Below, one piece after another: positions 47,724 to 60,563 of a stretch of DNA of 64,000 nucleotides (positions are counted from its first letter, which is position 1; each line of letters opens with the position of its first letter). The position numbers and the translations under genes were made by a program. The notes under the pieces are model-generated. The model saw only the letters and a list, made by a program, of their open reading frames with translations, did no database searches and was not told the DNA's origin. This stretch comes from Anthopleura xanthogrammica (lineage: Eukaryota; Cnidaria; Anthozoa; Actiniaria; Actiniidae): contig OZ025208.1 of assembly GCA_964019055.1 (NCBI GenBank), positions 3,422,453 to 3,486,452 of the forward strand, in the 5' to 3' direction.

Positions 47724-50700
47724 ATGAGCAAAAAGTGGGGGTTTCAGCAAACAGGGCACGCCGTCAGCGAAAAACCTGGTTTTGAGAGCCAAAATGGCCA
47801 TTTTTCAGTTTTTTGGGCTAAAAAGCTTTTTGTTTCAGCAAAACAGTGTTTTGGACACCGAAAATGTGCTTTCGTCGGCCAAAATGTGCGTTTAGCAGTG
47901 AAAACGTCGTGTTTTGAGCAAGAGAAAATTCTCAGCAAATTTCAAATTTTGTCAGCAAAAAACAGTTTTTTTGACCAAAAAGCACCTTTTCTCAGCCAAA
48001 ACCCCATTTTTTTTCGCCAAAACGTCGTGTTTTTATCTCAAGAGGTATTTTCATGAGCAAAAAGTGGGGGTTTCAGCAAACAGGGCACGCCGTCAGCGAA
48101 AAACCTGGTTTTGAGAGCCAAAATGGCCATTTTTCAGTTTTTTGGGCTAAAAAGCTTTTTGTTTCAGCAAAACAGTGTTTTGGACACCGAAAATGTGCTT
48201 TCGTCGGCCAAAATGTGCGTTTAGCAGTGAAAACGTCGTGTTTTGAGCAAGAGAAAATTCTCAGCAAATTTCAAATTTTGTCAGCAAAAAACAGTTTTTT
48301 TGACCAAAAAGCACCTTTTCTCAGCCAAAACCCCATTTTTTTTCGCCAAAACGTCGTGTGTTTATCTCAAGAGGTATTTTCATGAGCAAAAAGTGGGGGT
48401 TTCAGCAAACAGGGCACGCCGTCAGCGAAAAACCTGGTTTTGAGAGCCAAAATGGCCATTTTTCAGTTTTTTGGGCTAAAAAGCTTTTTGTTTCAGCAAA
48501 ACAGTGTTTTGGACACCGAAAATGTGCTTTCGTCGGCCAAAATGTGCGTTTACCAGTGAAAACGTCGTGTTTTGAGCAAGAGAAAATTCTCAGCAAATTT
48601 CAAATTTTGTCAGCAAAAAACAGTTTTTTTGACCAAAAAGCACCTTTTCTCAGCCAAAACCCCATTTTTTTTTCGCCAAAACGTCGTGTTTTTATCTCAA
48701 GAGGTATTTTCATGAGCAAAAAGTGGGGGTTTCAGCAAACAGGGCACGCCGTCAGCGAAAAACCTGGTTTTGAGAGCCAAAATGGCCATTTTTCAGTTTT
48801 TTGGGCTAAAAAGCTATTTGTTTCAGCAAAACAGTGTTTTGGACACCGAGAATGTGCTTTCGTCGGCCAAAATGTGCGTTTAGCAGTGAAAACGTCGTGT
48901 TTTGAGCAAGAGAAAATTCTCAGCAAATTTCAAATTTTGTCAGCAAAAAACAGTTTTTTTGACCAAAAAGCACCTTTTCTCAGCCAAAACCCCATTTTTT
49001 TCCGCCAAAACGTCGTGTGTTTATCTCAAGAGGTATTTTCATGAGCAAAAAGTGGGGGTTTCAGCAAACAGGGCACGCTGTCAGCGAAAAACCTGGTTTT
49101 GAGAGCCAAAATGGCCATTTTTCAGTTTTTTGGGCTAAAAAGCTTTTTGTTTCAGCAAAACAGTGTTTTGGACACCGAAAATGTGCTTTCGTCGGCCAAA
49201 ATGTGCGTTTAGCAGTGAAAACGTCGTGTTTTGAGCAAGAGAAAATTCTCAGCAAATTTCAAATTTTGTCAGCAAAAAACAGTTTTTTTGACCAAAAAGC
49301 ACCTTTTCTCAGCCAAAACCCCATTTTTTTTCGCCAAAACGTCGTGTTTTTATCTCAAGAGGTATTATCATGAGCAAAAAGTGGGGGTTTCAGCAAACAG
49401 GGCACGCCGTCAGCGAAAAACCTGGTTTTGAGAGCCAAAATGGCCATTTTTCAGTTTTTTGGGCTAAAAAGCTTTTTGTTTCAGCAAAACAGTGTTTTGG
49501 ACACCGAAAATGTGCTTTCGTCGGCCAAAATGTGCGTTTACCAGTGAAAACGTCGTGTTTTGAGCAAGAGAAAATTCTCAGCAAATTTCAAATTTTGTCA
49601 GCAAAAAACAGTTTTTTTGACCAAAAAGCACCTTTTCTCAGCCAAAACCCCATTTTTTTTCGCCAAAACGTCGTGTTTTTATCTCAAGAGGTATTTTCAT
49701 GAGCAAAAAGTGGGGGTTTCAGCAAACAGGGCACGCCGTCAGCGAAAAACCTGGTTTTGAGAGCCAAAATGGCCATTTTTCAGTTTTTTGGGCTAAAAAG
49801 CTTTTTGTTTCAGCAAAACAGTGTTTTGGACACCGAAAATGTGCTTTCGTCGGCCAAAATGTGCGTTTAGCAGTGAAAACGTCGTGTTTTGAGCAAGAGA
49901 AAATTCTCAGCAAATTTCAAATTTTAGTCAGCAAAAAAACAGTTTTTTTGACCAAAAAGCACCTTTTCTCAGCCAAAACCCCATTTTTTTTCAACAAAAC
50001 GTCGTGTTTTTATCTCAAGAGGTATTTTCATGAGCAAAAAGTGGGGGTTTCAGCAAACAGGGCACGCCGTCAGCGAAAAACCTGGTTTTGAGAGCCAAAA
50101 TGGCCATTTTTCAGTTTTTTGGGCTAAAAAGCTTTTTGTTTCAGCAAAACAGTGTTTTGGACACCGAAAATGTGCTTTCGTCGGCCAAAATGTGCGTTTA
50201 GCAGTGAAAACGTCGTGTTTTGAGCAAGAGAAAATTCTCAGCAAATTTCAAATTTTAGTCAGCAAAAAAACAGTTTTTTTGACCAAAAAGCACCTTTTCT
50301 CAGCCAAAACCCCATTTTTTTTCAACAAAACGTCGTGTTTTTATCTCAAGAGGTATTTTCATGAGCAAAAAGTGGGGGTTTCAGCAAACAGGGCACGCCG
50401 TCAGCGAAAAACCTGGTTTTGAGAGCCAATATGGCCATTTTTCAGTTTTTTGGGCTAAAAAGCTTTTTGTTTCAGCAAAACAGTGTTTTGGACACCGAAA
50501 ATGTGCTTTCGTCGGCCAAAATGTGCGTTTAGCAGTGAAAACGTCGTGTTTTGAGCAAGAGAAAATTCTCAGCAAATTTCAAATTTTGTCAGCAAAAAAC
50601 AGTTTTTTTGACCAAAAAGCACCTTTTCTCAGCCAAAACCCCATTTTTTTTCGCCAAAACGTCGTGTTTTTATCTCAAGAGGTATTTTCATGAGCAAAAA

Positions 50701-51018
50701 GTGGGGGTTTCAGCAAACAGGGCACGCCGTCAGCGAAAAACCTGGTTTTGAGAGCCAAAATGGCCATTTTTCAGTTTTTTGGGCTAAAAAGCTTTTTGTT
50801 TCAGCAAAACAGTGTTTTGGACACCGAAAATGTGCTTTCGTCGGCCAAAATGTGCGTTTACCAGTGAAAACGTCGTGTTTTGAGCAAGAGAAAATTCTCA
50901 GCAAATTTCAAATTTTGTCAGCAAAAAACAGTTTTTTTGACCAAAAAGCACCTTTTCTCAGCCAAAACCCCATTTTTTTTCGCCAAAACGTCGTGTGTTT
51001 ATCTCAAGAGGTATTTTC
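47724..51018. repeat. Block with 331-bp twin units and TTTACCAGTG units
   Basis: Units 49699 and 50030 are adjacent, 331 bp each, and share three marks: ATTTTAGTCAGC, an A7 run, and TTTCAACAAAACG. Units 48382, 49370 and 50690 share TTTACCAGTG. GTGTGTTTATC ends units 48053, 48712 and 50690. Unit 48712 also has CTATTTG, CCGAGAATG and TTTTTTTCCGCC. Unit 50361 has CAATATGG, as in 47065 and 57600. The block is a patchwork of marks shared at whole-unit distances. Confidence 0.9.
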
Positions 51019-53980
51019 ATGAGCAAAAAGTGGGGGTTTCAGCAAACAGGGCACGCCGTCAGCGAAAAACCTGGTTTTGAGAGCCAAAATGGCCATTTTT
51101 CAGTTTTTTGGGCTAAAAAGCTTTTTGTTTCAGCAAAACAGTGTTTTGGACACCGAAAATGTGCTTTCGTCGGCCAAAATGTGCGTTTAGCAGTGAAAAC
51201 GTCGTGTTTTGAGCAAGAGAAAATTCTCAGCAAATTTCAAATTTTGTCAGCAAAAAACAGTTTTTTTGACCAAAAAGCACCTTTTCTCAGCCAAAACCCC
51301 ATTTTTTTTCGCCAAAACGTCGTGTTTTTATCTCAAGAGGTATTTTCATGAGCAAAAAGTGGGGGTTTCAGCAAACAGGGCACGCCGTCAGCGAAAAACC
51401 TGGTTTTGAGAGCCAAAATGGCCATTTTTCAGTTTTTTGGGCTAAAAAGCTTTTTGTTTCAGCAAAACAGTGTTTTGGACACCGAAAATGTGCTTTCGTC
51501 GGCCAAAATGTGCGTTTAGCAGTGAAAACGTCGTGTTTTGAGCAAGAGAAAATTCTCAGCAAATTTCAAATTTTGTCAGCAAAAAACAGTTTTTTTGACC
51601 AAAAAGCACCTTTTCTCAGCCAAAACCCCATTTTTTTTCGCCAAAACGTCGTGTTTTTATCTCAAGAGGTATTTTCATGAGCAAAAAGTGGGGGTTTCAG
51701 CAAACAGGGCACGCCGTCAGCGAAAAACCTGGTTTTGAGAGCCAAAATGGCCATTTTTCAGTTTTTTGGGCTAAAAAGCTTTTTGTTTCAGCAAAACAGT
51801 GTTTTGGACACCGAAAATGTGCTTTCGTCGGCCAAAATGTGCGTTTAGCAGTGAAAACGTCGTGTTTTGAGCAAGAGAAAATTCTCAGCAAATTTCAAAT
51901 TTTGTCAGCAAAAAACAGTTTTTTTGACCAAAAAGCACCTTTTCTCAGCCAAAACCCCATTTTTTTTCGCCAAAACGTCGTGTTTTTATCTCAAGAGGTA
52001 TTTTCATGAGCAAAAAGTGGGGGTTTCAGCAAACAGGGCACGCCGTCAGCGAAAAACCTGGTTTTGAGAGCCAAAATGGCCATTTTTCAGTTTTTTGGGC
52101 TAAAAAGCTTTTTGTTTCAGCAAAACAGTGTTTTGGACACCGAAAATGTGCTTTCGTCGGCCAAAATGTGCGTTTAGCAGTGAAAACGTCGTGTTTTGAG
52201 CAAGAGAAAATTCTCAGCAAATTTCAAATTTTGTCAGCAAAAAACAGTTTTTTTGACCAAAAAGCACCTTTTCTCAGCCAAAACCCCATTTTTTTTCGCC
52301 AAAACGTCGTGTTTTTATCACAAGAGGTATTTTCATGAGCAAAAAGTGGGGGTTTCAGCAAACAGGGCACGCCGTCAGCGAAAAACCTGGTTTTGAGAGC
52401 CAAAATGGCCATTTTTCAGTTTTTTGGGCTAAAAAGCTTTTTGTTTCAGCAAAACAGTGTTTTGGACACCGAAAATGTGCTTTCGTCGGCCAAAATGTGC
52501 GTTTAGCAGTGAAAACGTCGTGTTTTGAGCAAGAGAAAATTCTCAGCAAATTTCAAATTTTGTCAGCAAAAAACAGTTTTTTTGACCAAAAAGCACCTTT
52601 TCTCAGCCAAAACCCCATTTTTTTTCGCCAAAACGTCGTGTTTTTATCACAAGAGGTATTTTCATGAGCAAAAAGTGGGGGTTTCAGCAAACAGGGCACG
52701 CCGTCAGCGAAAAACCTGGTTTTGAGAGCCAAAATGGCCATTTTTCAGTTTTTTGGGCTAAAAAGCTTTTTGTTTCAGCAAAACAGTGTTTTGGACACCG
52801 AAAATGTGCTTTCGTCGGCCAAAATGTGCGTTTAGCAGTGAAAACGTCGTGTTTTGAGCAAGAGAAAATTCTCAGCAAATTTCAAATTTTGTCAGCAAAA
52901 AACAGTTTTTTTGACCAAAAAGCACCTTTTCTCAGCCAAAACCCCATTTTTTTTCGCCAAAACGTCGTGTTTTTATCTCAAGAGGTATTTTCATGAGCAA
53001 AAAGTGGGGGTTTCAGCAAACAGGGCACGCCGTCAGCGAAAAACCTGGTTTTGAGAGCCAAAATGGCCATTTTTCAGTTTTTTGGGCTAAAAAGCTTTTT
53101 GTTTCAGCAAAACAGTGTTTTGGACACCGAAAATGTGCTTTCGTCGGCCAAAATGTGCGTTTAGCAGTGAAAACGTCGTGTTTTGAGCAAGAGAAAATTC
53201 TCAGCAAATTTCAAATTTTGTCAGCAAAAAACAGTTTTTTTTGACCAAAAAGCACCTTTTCTCAGCCAAAACCCCATTTTTTTTCGCCAAAACGTCGTGT
53301 TTTTATCTCAAGAGGTATTTTCATGAGCAAAAAGTGGGGGTTTCAGCAAACAGGGCATGCCGTCAGCGAAAAACCTGGTTTTGAGAGCCAAAATGGCCAT
53401 TTTTCAGTTTTTTGGGCTAAAAAGCTTTTTGTTTCAGCAAAACAGTGTTTTGGACACCGAAAATGTGCTTTCGTCGGCCAAAATGTGCGTTTAGCAGTGA
53501 AAACGTCGTGTTTTGAGCAAGAGAAAATTCTCAGCAAATTTCAAATTTTGTCAGCAAAAAACAGTTTTTTTGACCAAAAAGCACCTCTTCTCAGCCAAAA
53601 CCCCATTTTTTTTCGCCAAAACGTCGTGTTTTTATCTCAAGAGGTATTTTCATGAGCAAAAAGTGGGGGTTTCAGCAAACAGGGCACGCCGTCAGCGAAA
53701 AACCTGGTTTTGAGAGCCAAAATGGCCATTTTTCAGTTTTTTGGGCTAAAAAGCTTTTTGTTTCAGCAAAACAGTGTTTTGGACACCGAAAATGTGCTTT
53801 CGTCGGCCAAAATGTGCGTTTAGCAGTGAAAACGTCGTGTTTTGAGCAAGAGAAAATTCTCAGCAAATTTCAAATTTTGTCAGCAAAAAACAGTTTTTTT
53901 GACCAAAAAGCACCTTTTCTCAGCCAAAACCCCATTTTTTTTCGCCAAAACGTCGTGTTTTTATCTCAAGAGGTATTTTC
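51019..53980. repeat. Homogeneous CAAGAG block, 9 units
   Basis: Units 51019-51677 look identical. Units 52006 and 52335 end with TATCACAAG. Unit 52993 is 330 bp (T8 before GACC). Unit 53323 has GCATGCC and CACCTCTTC. Nothing other than satellite is present. Confidence 0.93.
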
Positions 53981-56283
53981 ATGAGCAAAAAGTGGGGGTT
54001 TCAGCAAACAGGGCACGCCGTCAGCGAAAAACCTGGTTTTGAGAGCCAAAATGGCCATTTTTCAGTTTTTTGGGCTAAAAAGCTTTTTGGTTTCAGCAAA
54101 ACAGTGTTTTGGTACCGAAAATGTGCTTTCGTCGGCCAAAATGTGCGTTTAGCAGTGAAAACGTCGTGTTTTGAGCAAGAGAAAATTCTCAGCAAATTTC
54201 AAATTTTGTCAGCAAAAAACAGTTTTTTTGATCAAAAAGCACCTTTTCTCAGCCAAAACCCCATTTTTTTTCGCCAAAACGTCGTGTTTTTATCTCAAGA
54301 GGTATTTTCATGAGCAAAAAGTGGGGGTTTCAGCAAACAGGGCACGCCGTCAGCGAAAAACCTGGTTTTGAGAGCCAAAATGGCCATTTTTCAGTTTTTT
54401 GGGCTAAAAAGCTTTTTGTTTCAGCAAAACAGTGTTTTGGACACCGAAAATGTGCTTTCGTCGGCCAAAATGTGCGTTTAGCAGTGAAAACGTCGTGTTT
54501 TGAGCAAGAGAAAATTCTCAGGAAATTTCAAATTTTGTCAGCAAAAAACAGTTTTTTTGACCAAAAAGCACCTTTTCTCAGCCAAAACCCCATTTTTTTT
54601 CGCCAAAACGTCGTGTTTTTATCTCAAGAGGTATTTTCATGAGCAAAAAGTGGGGGTTTCAGCAAACAGGGCACGCCGTCAGCGAAAAACCTGGTTTTGA
54701 GAGCCAAAATGGCCATTTTTCAGTTTTTTGGGCTAAAAAGCTTTTTGTTTCAGCAAAACAGTGTTTTGGACACCGAAAATGTGCTTTCGTCGGCCAAAAT
54801 GTGCGTTTAGCAGTGAAAACGTCGTGTTTTGAGCAAGAGAAAATTCTCAGCAAATTTCAAATTTTGTCAGCAAAAAACAGTTTTTTTTGACCAAAAAGCA
54901 CCTTTTCTCAGCCAAAACCCCATTTTTTTTCGCCAAAACGTCGTGTTTTTATCTCAAGAGGTATTTTCATGAGCAAAAAGTGGGGGTTTCAGCAAACAGG
55001 GCACGCCGTCAGCGAAAAACCTGGTTTTGAGAGCCAAAATGGCCATTTTTCAGTTTTTTGGGCTAAAAAGCTTTTTGTTTCAGCAAAACAGTGTTTTGGA
55101 CACCGAAAATGTGCTTTCGTCGGCCAAAATGTGCGTTTAGCAGTGAAAACGTCGTGTTTTGAGCAAGAGAAAATTCTCAGGAAATTTCAAATTTTGTCAG
55201 CAAAAAACAGTTTTTTTGACCAAAAAGCACCTTTTCTCAGCCAAAACCCCATTTTTTTTCGCCAAAACGTCGTGTTTTTATCTCAAGAGGTATTTTCATG
55301 AGCAAAAAGTGGGGGTTTCAGCAAACAGGGCACGCCGTCAGCGAAAAACCTGGTTTTGAGAGCCAAAATGGCCATTTTTCAGTTTTTTGGGCTAAAAAGC
55401 TTTTTGGTTTCAGCAAAACAGTGTTTTGGTACCGAAAATGTGCTTTCGTCGGCCAAAATGTGCGTTTAGCAGTGAAAACGTCGTGTTTTGAGCAAGAGAA
55501 AATTCTCAGCAAATTTCAAATTTTGTCAGCAAAAAACAGTTTTTTTTGACCAAAAAGCACCTTTTCTCAGCCAAAACCCCATTTTTTTTCGCCAAAACGT
55601 CGTGTTTTTATCTCAAGAGGTATTTTCATGAGCAAAAAGTGGGGGTTCAGCAAACAGGGCACGCCGTCAGCGAAAAACCTGGTTTTGAGAGCCAAAATGG
55701 CCATTTTTCAGTTTTTTGGGCTAAAAAGCTTTTTGTTTCAGCAAAACAGTGTTTTGGACACCGAAAATGTGCTTTCGTCGGCCAAAATGTGCGTTTAGCA
55801 GTGAAAACGTCGTGTTTTGAGCAAGAGAAAATTCTCAGGAAATTTCAAATTTTGTCAGCAAAAAACAGTTTTTTTGACCAAAAAGCACCTTTTCTCAGCC
55901 AAAACCCCATTTTTTTTCGCCAAAACGTCGTGTTTTTATCTCAAGAGGTATTTTCATGAGCAAAAAGTGGGGGTTTCAGCAAACAGGGCACGCCGTCAGC
56001 GAAAAACCTGGTTTTGAGAGCCAAAATGGCCATTTTTCAGTTTTTTGGGCTAAAAAGCTTTTTGGTTTCAGCAAAACAGTGTTTTGGTACCGAAAATGTG
56101 CTTTCGTCGGCCAAAATGTGCGTTTAGCAGTGAAAACGTCGTGTTTTGAGCAAAAGAAAATTCTCAGCAAATTTCAAATTTTGTCAGCAAAAAACAGTTT
56201 TTTTGACCAAAAAGCACCTTTTCTCAGCCAAAACCCCATTTTTTTCGCCAAAACGTCGTGTTTTTATCTCAAGAGGTATTTTC
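53981..56283. repeat. Dimeric repeat: GGTTTC/GGTACC units alternating with CAGGAAA units
   Basis: Units 53981, 55298 and 55956 share a compensated pair of indels: TTTTTGGTTTC (plus one base) and TTTTGGTACCG (minus one base). Units 54310, 54969 and 55628 share CTCAGGAAATTTC. From 54969 the two types alternate. A T8 run before GACC marks 54639 and 55298. Unit 55628 has GTGGGGGTTCAG (minus one T), and 55956 is one of only two CAAAAG units right of 33903. Confidence 0.88.
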
Positions 56284-58586
56284 ATGAGCAAAAAGTGGGG
56301 GTTTCAGCAAACAGGGCACGCCGTCAGCGAAAAACCTGGTTTTGAGAGCCAAAATGGCCATTTTTCAGTTTTTTGGGCTAAAAAGCTTTTTGTTTCAGCA
56401 AAACAGTGTTTTGGACACCGAAAATGTGCTTTCGTCGGCCAAAATGTGCGTTTAGCAGTGAAAACGTCGTGTTTTGAGCAAGAGAAAATTCTCAGCAAAT
56501 TTCAAATTTTGTCAGCAAAAAACAGTTTTTTTGACCAAAAAGCACCTTTTCTCAGCCAAAACCCCATTTTTTTTCGCCAAAACGTCGTGTTTTTATCTCA
56601 AGAGGTATTTTCATGAGCAAAAAGTGGGGGTTTCAGCAAACAGGGCACGCCGTCAGCGAAAAACCTGGTTTTGAGAGCCAAAATGGCCATTTTTCAGTTT
56701 TTTGGGCTAAAAAGCTTTTTGTTTCAGCAAAACAGTGTTTTGGACACCGAAAATGTGCTTTCGTCGGCCAAAATGTGCGTTTAGCAGTGAAAACGTCGTG
56801 TTTTGAGCAAGAGAAAATTCTCAGCAAATTTCAAATTTTGTCAGCAAAAAACAGTTTTTTTGACCAAAAAGCACCTTTTCTCAGCCAAAACCCCATTTTT
56901 TTTCGCCAAAACGTCGTGTTTTTATCTCAAGAGGTATTTTCATGAGCAAAAAGTAAGGGTTTCAGCAAACAGGGCACGCCGTCAGCGAAAAACCTGGTTT
57001 TGAGAGCCAAAATGGCCATTTTTCAGTTTTTTGGGCTAAAAAGCTTTTTGTTTCAGCAAAACAGTGTTTTGGACACCGAAAATGTGCTTTCGTCGGCCAA
57101 AATGTGCGTTTAGCAGTGAAAACGTCGTGTTTTGAGCAAGAGAAAATTCTCAACAAATTTCAAATTTTGTCAGCAAAAAACAGTTTTTTTGACCAAAAAG
57201 CACCTTTTCTCAGCCAAAACCCCATTTTTTTTCGCCAAAACGTCGTGTTTTTATCTCAAGAGGTATTTTCATGAGCAAAAAGTGGGGGTTTCAGCAAACA
57301 GGGCACGCCGTCAGCGAAAAACCTGATTTTGAGAGCCAAAATGGCCATTTTTCAGTTTTTTGGGCTAAAAAGCTTTTTGTTTCAGCAAAACAGTGTTTTG
57401 GACACCGAAAATGTGCTTTCGTCGGCCAAAATGTGCGTTTAGCAGTGAAAACGTCGTGTTTTGAGCAAGAGAAAATTCTCAGCAAATTTCAAATTTTGTC
57501 AGCAAAAAACAGTTTTTTTGACCAAAAAGCACCTTTTCTCAGCCAAAACCCCATTTTTTTTCGCCAAAACGTCGTGTTTTTATCTCAAGAGGTATTTTCA
57601 TGAGCAAAAAGTGGGGGTTTCAGCAAAAAGGGCACGCCGTCAGCGAAAAACCTGGTTTTGAGAGCCAATATGGCCATTTTTCAGTTTTTTGGGCTAAAAA
57701 GCTTTTTGTTTCAGCAAAACAGTGTTTTGGACACCGAAAATGTGCTTTCGTCGGCCAAAATGTGCGTTTAGCAGTGAAAACGTCGTGTTTTGAGCAAGAG
57801 AAAATTCTCAGCAAATTTCAAATTTTGTCAGCAAAAAACAGTTTTTTTGACCAAAAAGCACCTTTTCTCAGCCAAAACCCCATTTTTTTTCGCCAAAACG
57901 TCGTGTTTTTATCTCAAGAGGTATTTTCATGAGCAAAAAGTGGGGGTTTCAGCAAACAGGGCACGCCGTCAGCGAAAAACCTGGTTTTGAGAGCCAAAAT
58001 GGCCATTTTTCAGTTTTTTGGGCTAAAAAGCTTTTTGTTTCAGCAAAACAGTGTTTTGGACACCGAAAATGTGCTTTCGTCGGCCAAAATGTGCGTTTAG
58101 CAGTGAAAACGTCGTGTTTTGAGCAAGAGAAAATTCTCAGCAAATTTCAAATTTTGTCAGCAAAAAACAGTTTTTTTGACCAAAAAGCACCTTTTCTCAG
58201 CCAAAACCCCATTTTTTTTCGCCAAAACGTCGTGTTTTTATCTCAAGAGGTATTTTCATGAGCAAAAAGTGGGGGTTTCAGCAAACAGGGCACGCCGTCA
58301 GCGAAAAACCTGGTTTTGAGAGCCAAAATGGCCATTTTTCAGTTTTTTGGGCTAAAAAGCTTTTTGTTTCAGCAAAACAGTGTTTTGGACACCGAAAATG
58401 TGCTTTCGTCGGCCAAAATGTGCGTTTAGCAGTGAAAACGTCGTGTTTTGAGCAAGAGAAAATTCTCAGCAAATTTCAAATTTTGTCAGCAAAAAACAGT
58501 TTTTTTGACCAAAAAGCACCTTTTCTCAGCCAAAACCCCATTTTTTTTCGCCAAAACGTCGTGTTTTTATCTCAAGAGGTATTTTC
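56284..58586. repeat. CAAGAG block, 7 units with private changes
   Basis: Seven 329-bp units. Private changes: AAGTAAGGG in 56942 with CTCAACAAA later in the same unit, CCTGATTTT in 57271, and CAAAAAGGG plus CAATATGG in 57600. The other four look standard. Confidence 0.93.
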
Positions 58587-60563
58587 ATGAGCAAAAAGTG
58601 GGGGTTTCAGCAAACAGGGCACGCCGTCAGCGAAAAACCTGGTTTTGAGAGCCCAAATGGCCATTTTTCAGTTTTTTGGGCTAAAAAGCTTTTTGTTTCA
58701 GCAAAACAGTGTTTTGGACACCGAAAATGTGCTTTTGTCGGCCAAAATGTGCGTTTAGCAGTGAAAACGTCGTGTTTTGAGCAAGAGAAAATTCTCAGCA
58801 AATTTCAAATTTTGTCAGCAAAAAAACAGTTTTTTTGACCAAAAAGCACCTTTTCTCAGCCAAAACCCCATTTTGTTTCGCCAAAACGTCGTGTTTTTAT
58901 CTCAAGAGGTATTTTCATGAGCAAAAAGTGGGGGTTTCAGCAAACAGGGCATGCCGTCAGCGAAAAACCTGGTTTTGAGAGCCAAAATGGCCAATTTTCA
59001 GTTTTTTGGGCTAAAAAGCTTTTTGTTTCAGCAAAACAGTGTTTTGGACACCGAAAATGTGCTTTCGTCGGCCAAAATGTGCGTTTAGCAGTGAAAACGT
59101 CGTGTTTTGAGCAAGAGAAAATTCTCAGCAAATTTCAAATTTTGTCAGCAAAAAACAGTTTTTTTGACCAAAAAGCACCTTTTCTCAGCCAAAACCCCAT
59201 TTTTTTTCGCCAAAACGTCGTGTTTTTATCTCAAGAGGTATTTTCATGAGCAAAAAGTGGGGGTTTCAGCAAACAGGGCACGCCGTCAGCGAAAAACCTG
59301 GTTTTGAGAGCCAAAATGGCCATTTTTCAGTTTTTTGGGCTAAAAAGCTTTTTGTTTCAGCAAAACAGTGTTTTGGACACCGAAAATGTGCTTTTGTCGG
59401 CCAAAATGTGCGTTTAGCAGTGAAAACGTCGTGTTTTGAGCAAGAGAAAATTCTCAGCAAATTTCAAATTTTGTCAGCAAAAAAACAGTTTTTTTGACCA
59501 AAAAGCACCTTTTCTCAGCCAAAACCCCATTTTGTTTAGCCAAAACGTCGTGTTTTTATCTCAAGAGGTATTTTCATGAGCAAAAAGTGGGGGTTTCAGC
59601 AAACAGGGCATGCCGTCAGCGAAAAACCTGGTTTTGAGAGCCAAAATGGCCATTTTTCAGTTTTTTGGGCTAAAAAGCTTTTTGTTTCAGCAAAACAGTG
59701 TTTTGGACACCGAAAATGTGCTTTCGTCGGCCAAAATGTGCGTTTAGCAGTGAAAACGTCGTGTTTTGAGCAAGAGAAAATTCTCAGCAAATTTCAAATT
59801 TTGTCAGCAAAAAACAGTTTTTTTGACCAAAAAGCACCTTTTCTCAGCCAAAACCCCATTTTTTTTCGCCAAAACGTCGTGTTTTTATCTCAAGAGGTAT
59901 TTTCATGAGCAAAAAGTGGGGGTTTCAGCAAACAGGGCACGCCGTCAGCGAAAAACCTGGTTTTGAGAGCCAAAATGGCCATTTCTCAGTTTTTTGGGCT
60001 AAAAAGCTTTTTGTTTCAGCAAAACAGTGTTTTGGACACCGAAAATGTGCTTTCGTCGGCCAAAATGTGCGTTTAGCAGTGAAAACGTCGTGTTTTGAGC
60101 AAGAGAAAATTCTCAGCAAATTTCAAATTTTGTCAGCAAAAAACAGTTTTTTTGACCAAAAAGCACCTTTTCTCAGCCAAAACCCCATTTTTTTTCGCCA
60201 AAACGTCGTGTTTTTATCTCAAGAGGTATTTTCATGAGCAAAAAGTGGGGGTTTCAGCAAACAGGGCACGCCGTCAGCGAAAAACCTGGTTTTGAGAGCC
60301 AAAATGGCCATTTTTCAGTTTTTTGGGCTAAAAAGCTTTTTGTTTCAGCAAAACAGTGTTTTGGACACCGAAAATGTGCTTTCGTCGGCCAAAATGTGCG
60401 TTTAGCAGTGAAAACGTCGTGTTTTGAGCAAGAGAAAATTCTCAGCAAATTTCAAATTTTGTCAGCAAAAAAACAGTTTTTTTGACCAAAAAGCACCTTT
60501 TCTCAGTCAAAACCCCATTTTTTTTCAAAAAAACGTCGTGTTTTTATCTCAAGAGGTATTTTC
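58587..60563. repeat. Dimeric repeat: A7/TTTTGTTT units alternating with GCATGCC units
   Basis: Units 58587 and 59246 share GCTTTTGTCGG, an A7 run and CATTTTGTTT, and are 330 bp. Units 58917 and 59576 share GCATGCC. The order gives two 659-bp dimers. Unit 59246 has a further change to TTTAGCC. Unit 60234 also has the A7 run, plus CAGTCAAAACC and TTTCAAAAAAACG. Confidence 0.88.
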
